37,008 bases of DNA, taken from NCBI GenBank assembly GCA_964512305.1, contig CAZEIW010000174.1, positions 1 through 37,008 of the forward strand, read 5' to 3'. Below the pieces are notes generated by a model that ran no database searches, was not told where the DNA came from, and was given only the letters and a program-made list of their open reading frames with translations. Below, one piece after another: positions 36,945 through 37,008 of the stretch. Each line of letters opens with the position of its first letter. The stretch's first letter is position 1. This DNA comes from CAZEIW01 sp964512305 (GTDB lineage Bacteria; Pseudomonadota; Gammaproteobacteria; Burkholderiales; Burkholderiaceae_F). The position numbers and the translations under genes are program-made.

Positions 36945-37008
36945 TCAGTCCGTATGCGCCGGGAATTCCAGCAATTCGCGCGACGTGTGACCCTTGGTGA
37001 CCTCGACC
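36945..37008 (-). CDS. C-terminal end of an unidentified protein (cut by the window)
   Basis: Reading inward from the right edge on the minus strand, one frame gives VEVTKGHTSRELLEFPAHTD and then TGA at 36945-36947. Codon use fits the neighbours, and the repeat cluster just beyond the stop is where such elements usually lie, after a gene. Only about 20 residues are visible and I do not recognise the family. Confidence 0.5.
   Translation of the reverse strand, partial: VEVTKGHTSRELLEFPAHTD

Noticed and set aside
36525..36990. Short open frames on both strands in the repeat-rich stretch
   Set aside because: They are made of the palindromic repeats themselves; the similarity of one to a minus-strand frame in lhr comes from the shared 54-bp element, not a gene.

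Overview
This window is a strongly GC-rich chromosomal segment from a betaproteobacterium, most likely of the order Burkholderiales. The evidence is gene order: mfd divergent from ispD-ispF, mfd followed by serB, bamD divergent from rluD-pgeF, and a complete phaC-phaA-phaB-phaR cluster for polyhydroxyalkanoate (PHA) storage. Codon use is uniform, and I see no transposase, integrase, phage gene, tRNA, rRNA or CRISPR array. Most of it is core or near-core genome.

Layout from left to right. Positions 1-1881 (minus strand): the 5' part of ccmA (haem export for cytochrome c maturation), then ispF and ispD (MEP isoprenoid pathway). Positions 1974-7722 (plus): mfd, serB, a small membrane protein and a DMT/EamA exporter, several with start codons overlapping the previous stop. 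Positions 7762-9382 (plus): an FmdB zinc ribbon, an AhpD-like protein, a MarR regulator with a strong promoter and palindromic operator, and a tiny membrane protein behind a second copy of that operator. Positions 9396-11462 (minus): a three-gene set read as BNR beta-propeller, MoaD/ThiS-like ubiquitin-fold protein, DUF3455 secreted protein. Positions 11584-16301 (plus): an 83-residue protein overlapping a full-length Lhr helicase.

Positions 16342-18462 (minus): a dienoyl-CoA isomerase-type crotonase behind a MgtC/DUF4010 membrane protein. Positions 18611-23034 (plus): a complete five-gene branched-chain amino acid-type ABC importer (livKHMGF order). Positions 23064-25205 (minus): YbaK-like deacylase, cytochrome b561-type membrane protein and Tat-exported sulfite-oxidase-fold molybdoenzyme, with overlapping ends. 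Positions 25306-33272 (minus): rimO, phaR, phaB, phaA, phaC, pgeF and rluD (transcribed in the reverse of that order). Positions 33307-34125 (plus): bamD. Positions 34155-36472 (minus): a DinG/YoaA-type iron-sulfur helicase and a YdcH-like protein. Positions 36473-36944: a gene-poor stretch rich in short palindromic repeats. The last 64 bases hold the C-terminal end of an unidentified minus-strand gene.

Functionally the pha genes make and regulate PHA from acetyl-CoA (PhaA, PhaB, PhaC, PhaR), and the liv importer and crotonase feed carbon catabolism. The most unusual items are the BNR/MoaD pair, the twin MarR operators with a probable leaderless marR mRNA, and a 54-bp REP-like hairpin repeat found both in an intergenic region and, in frame, inside the lhr coding sequence.
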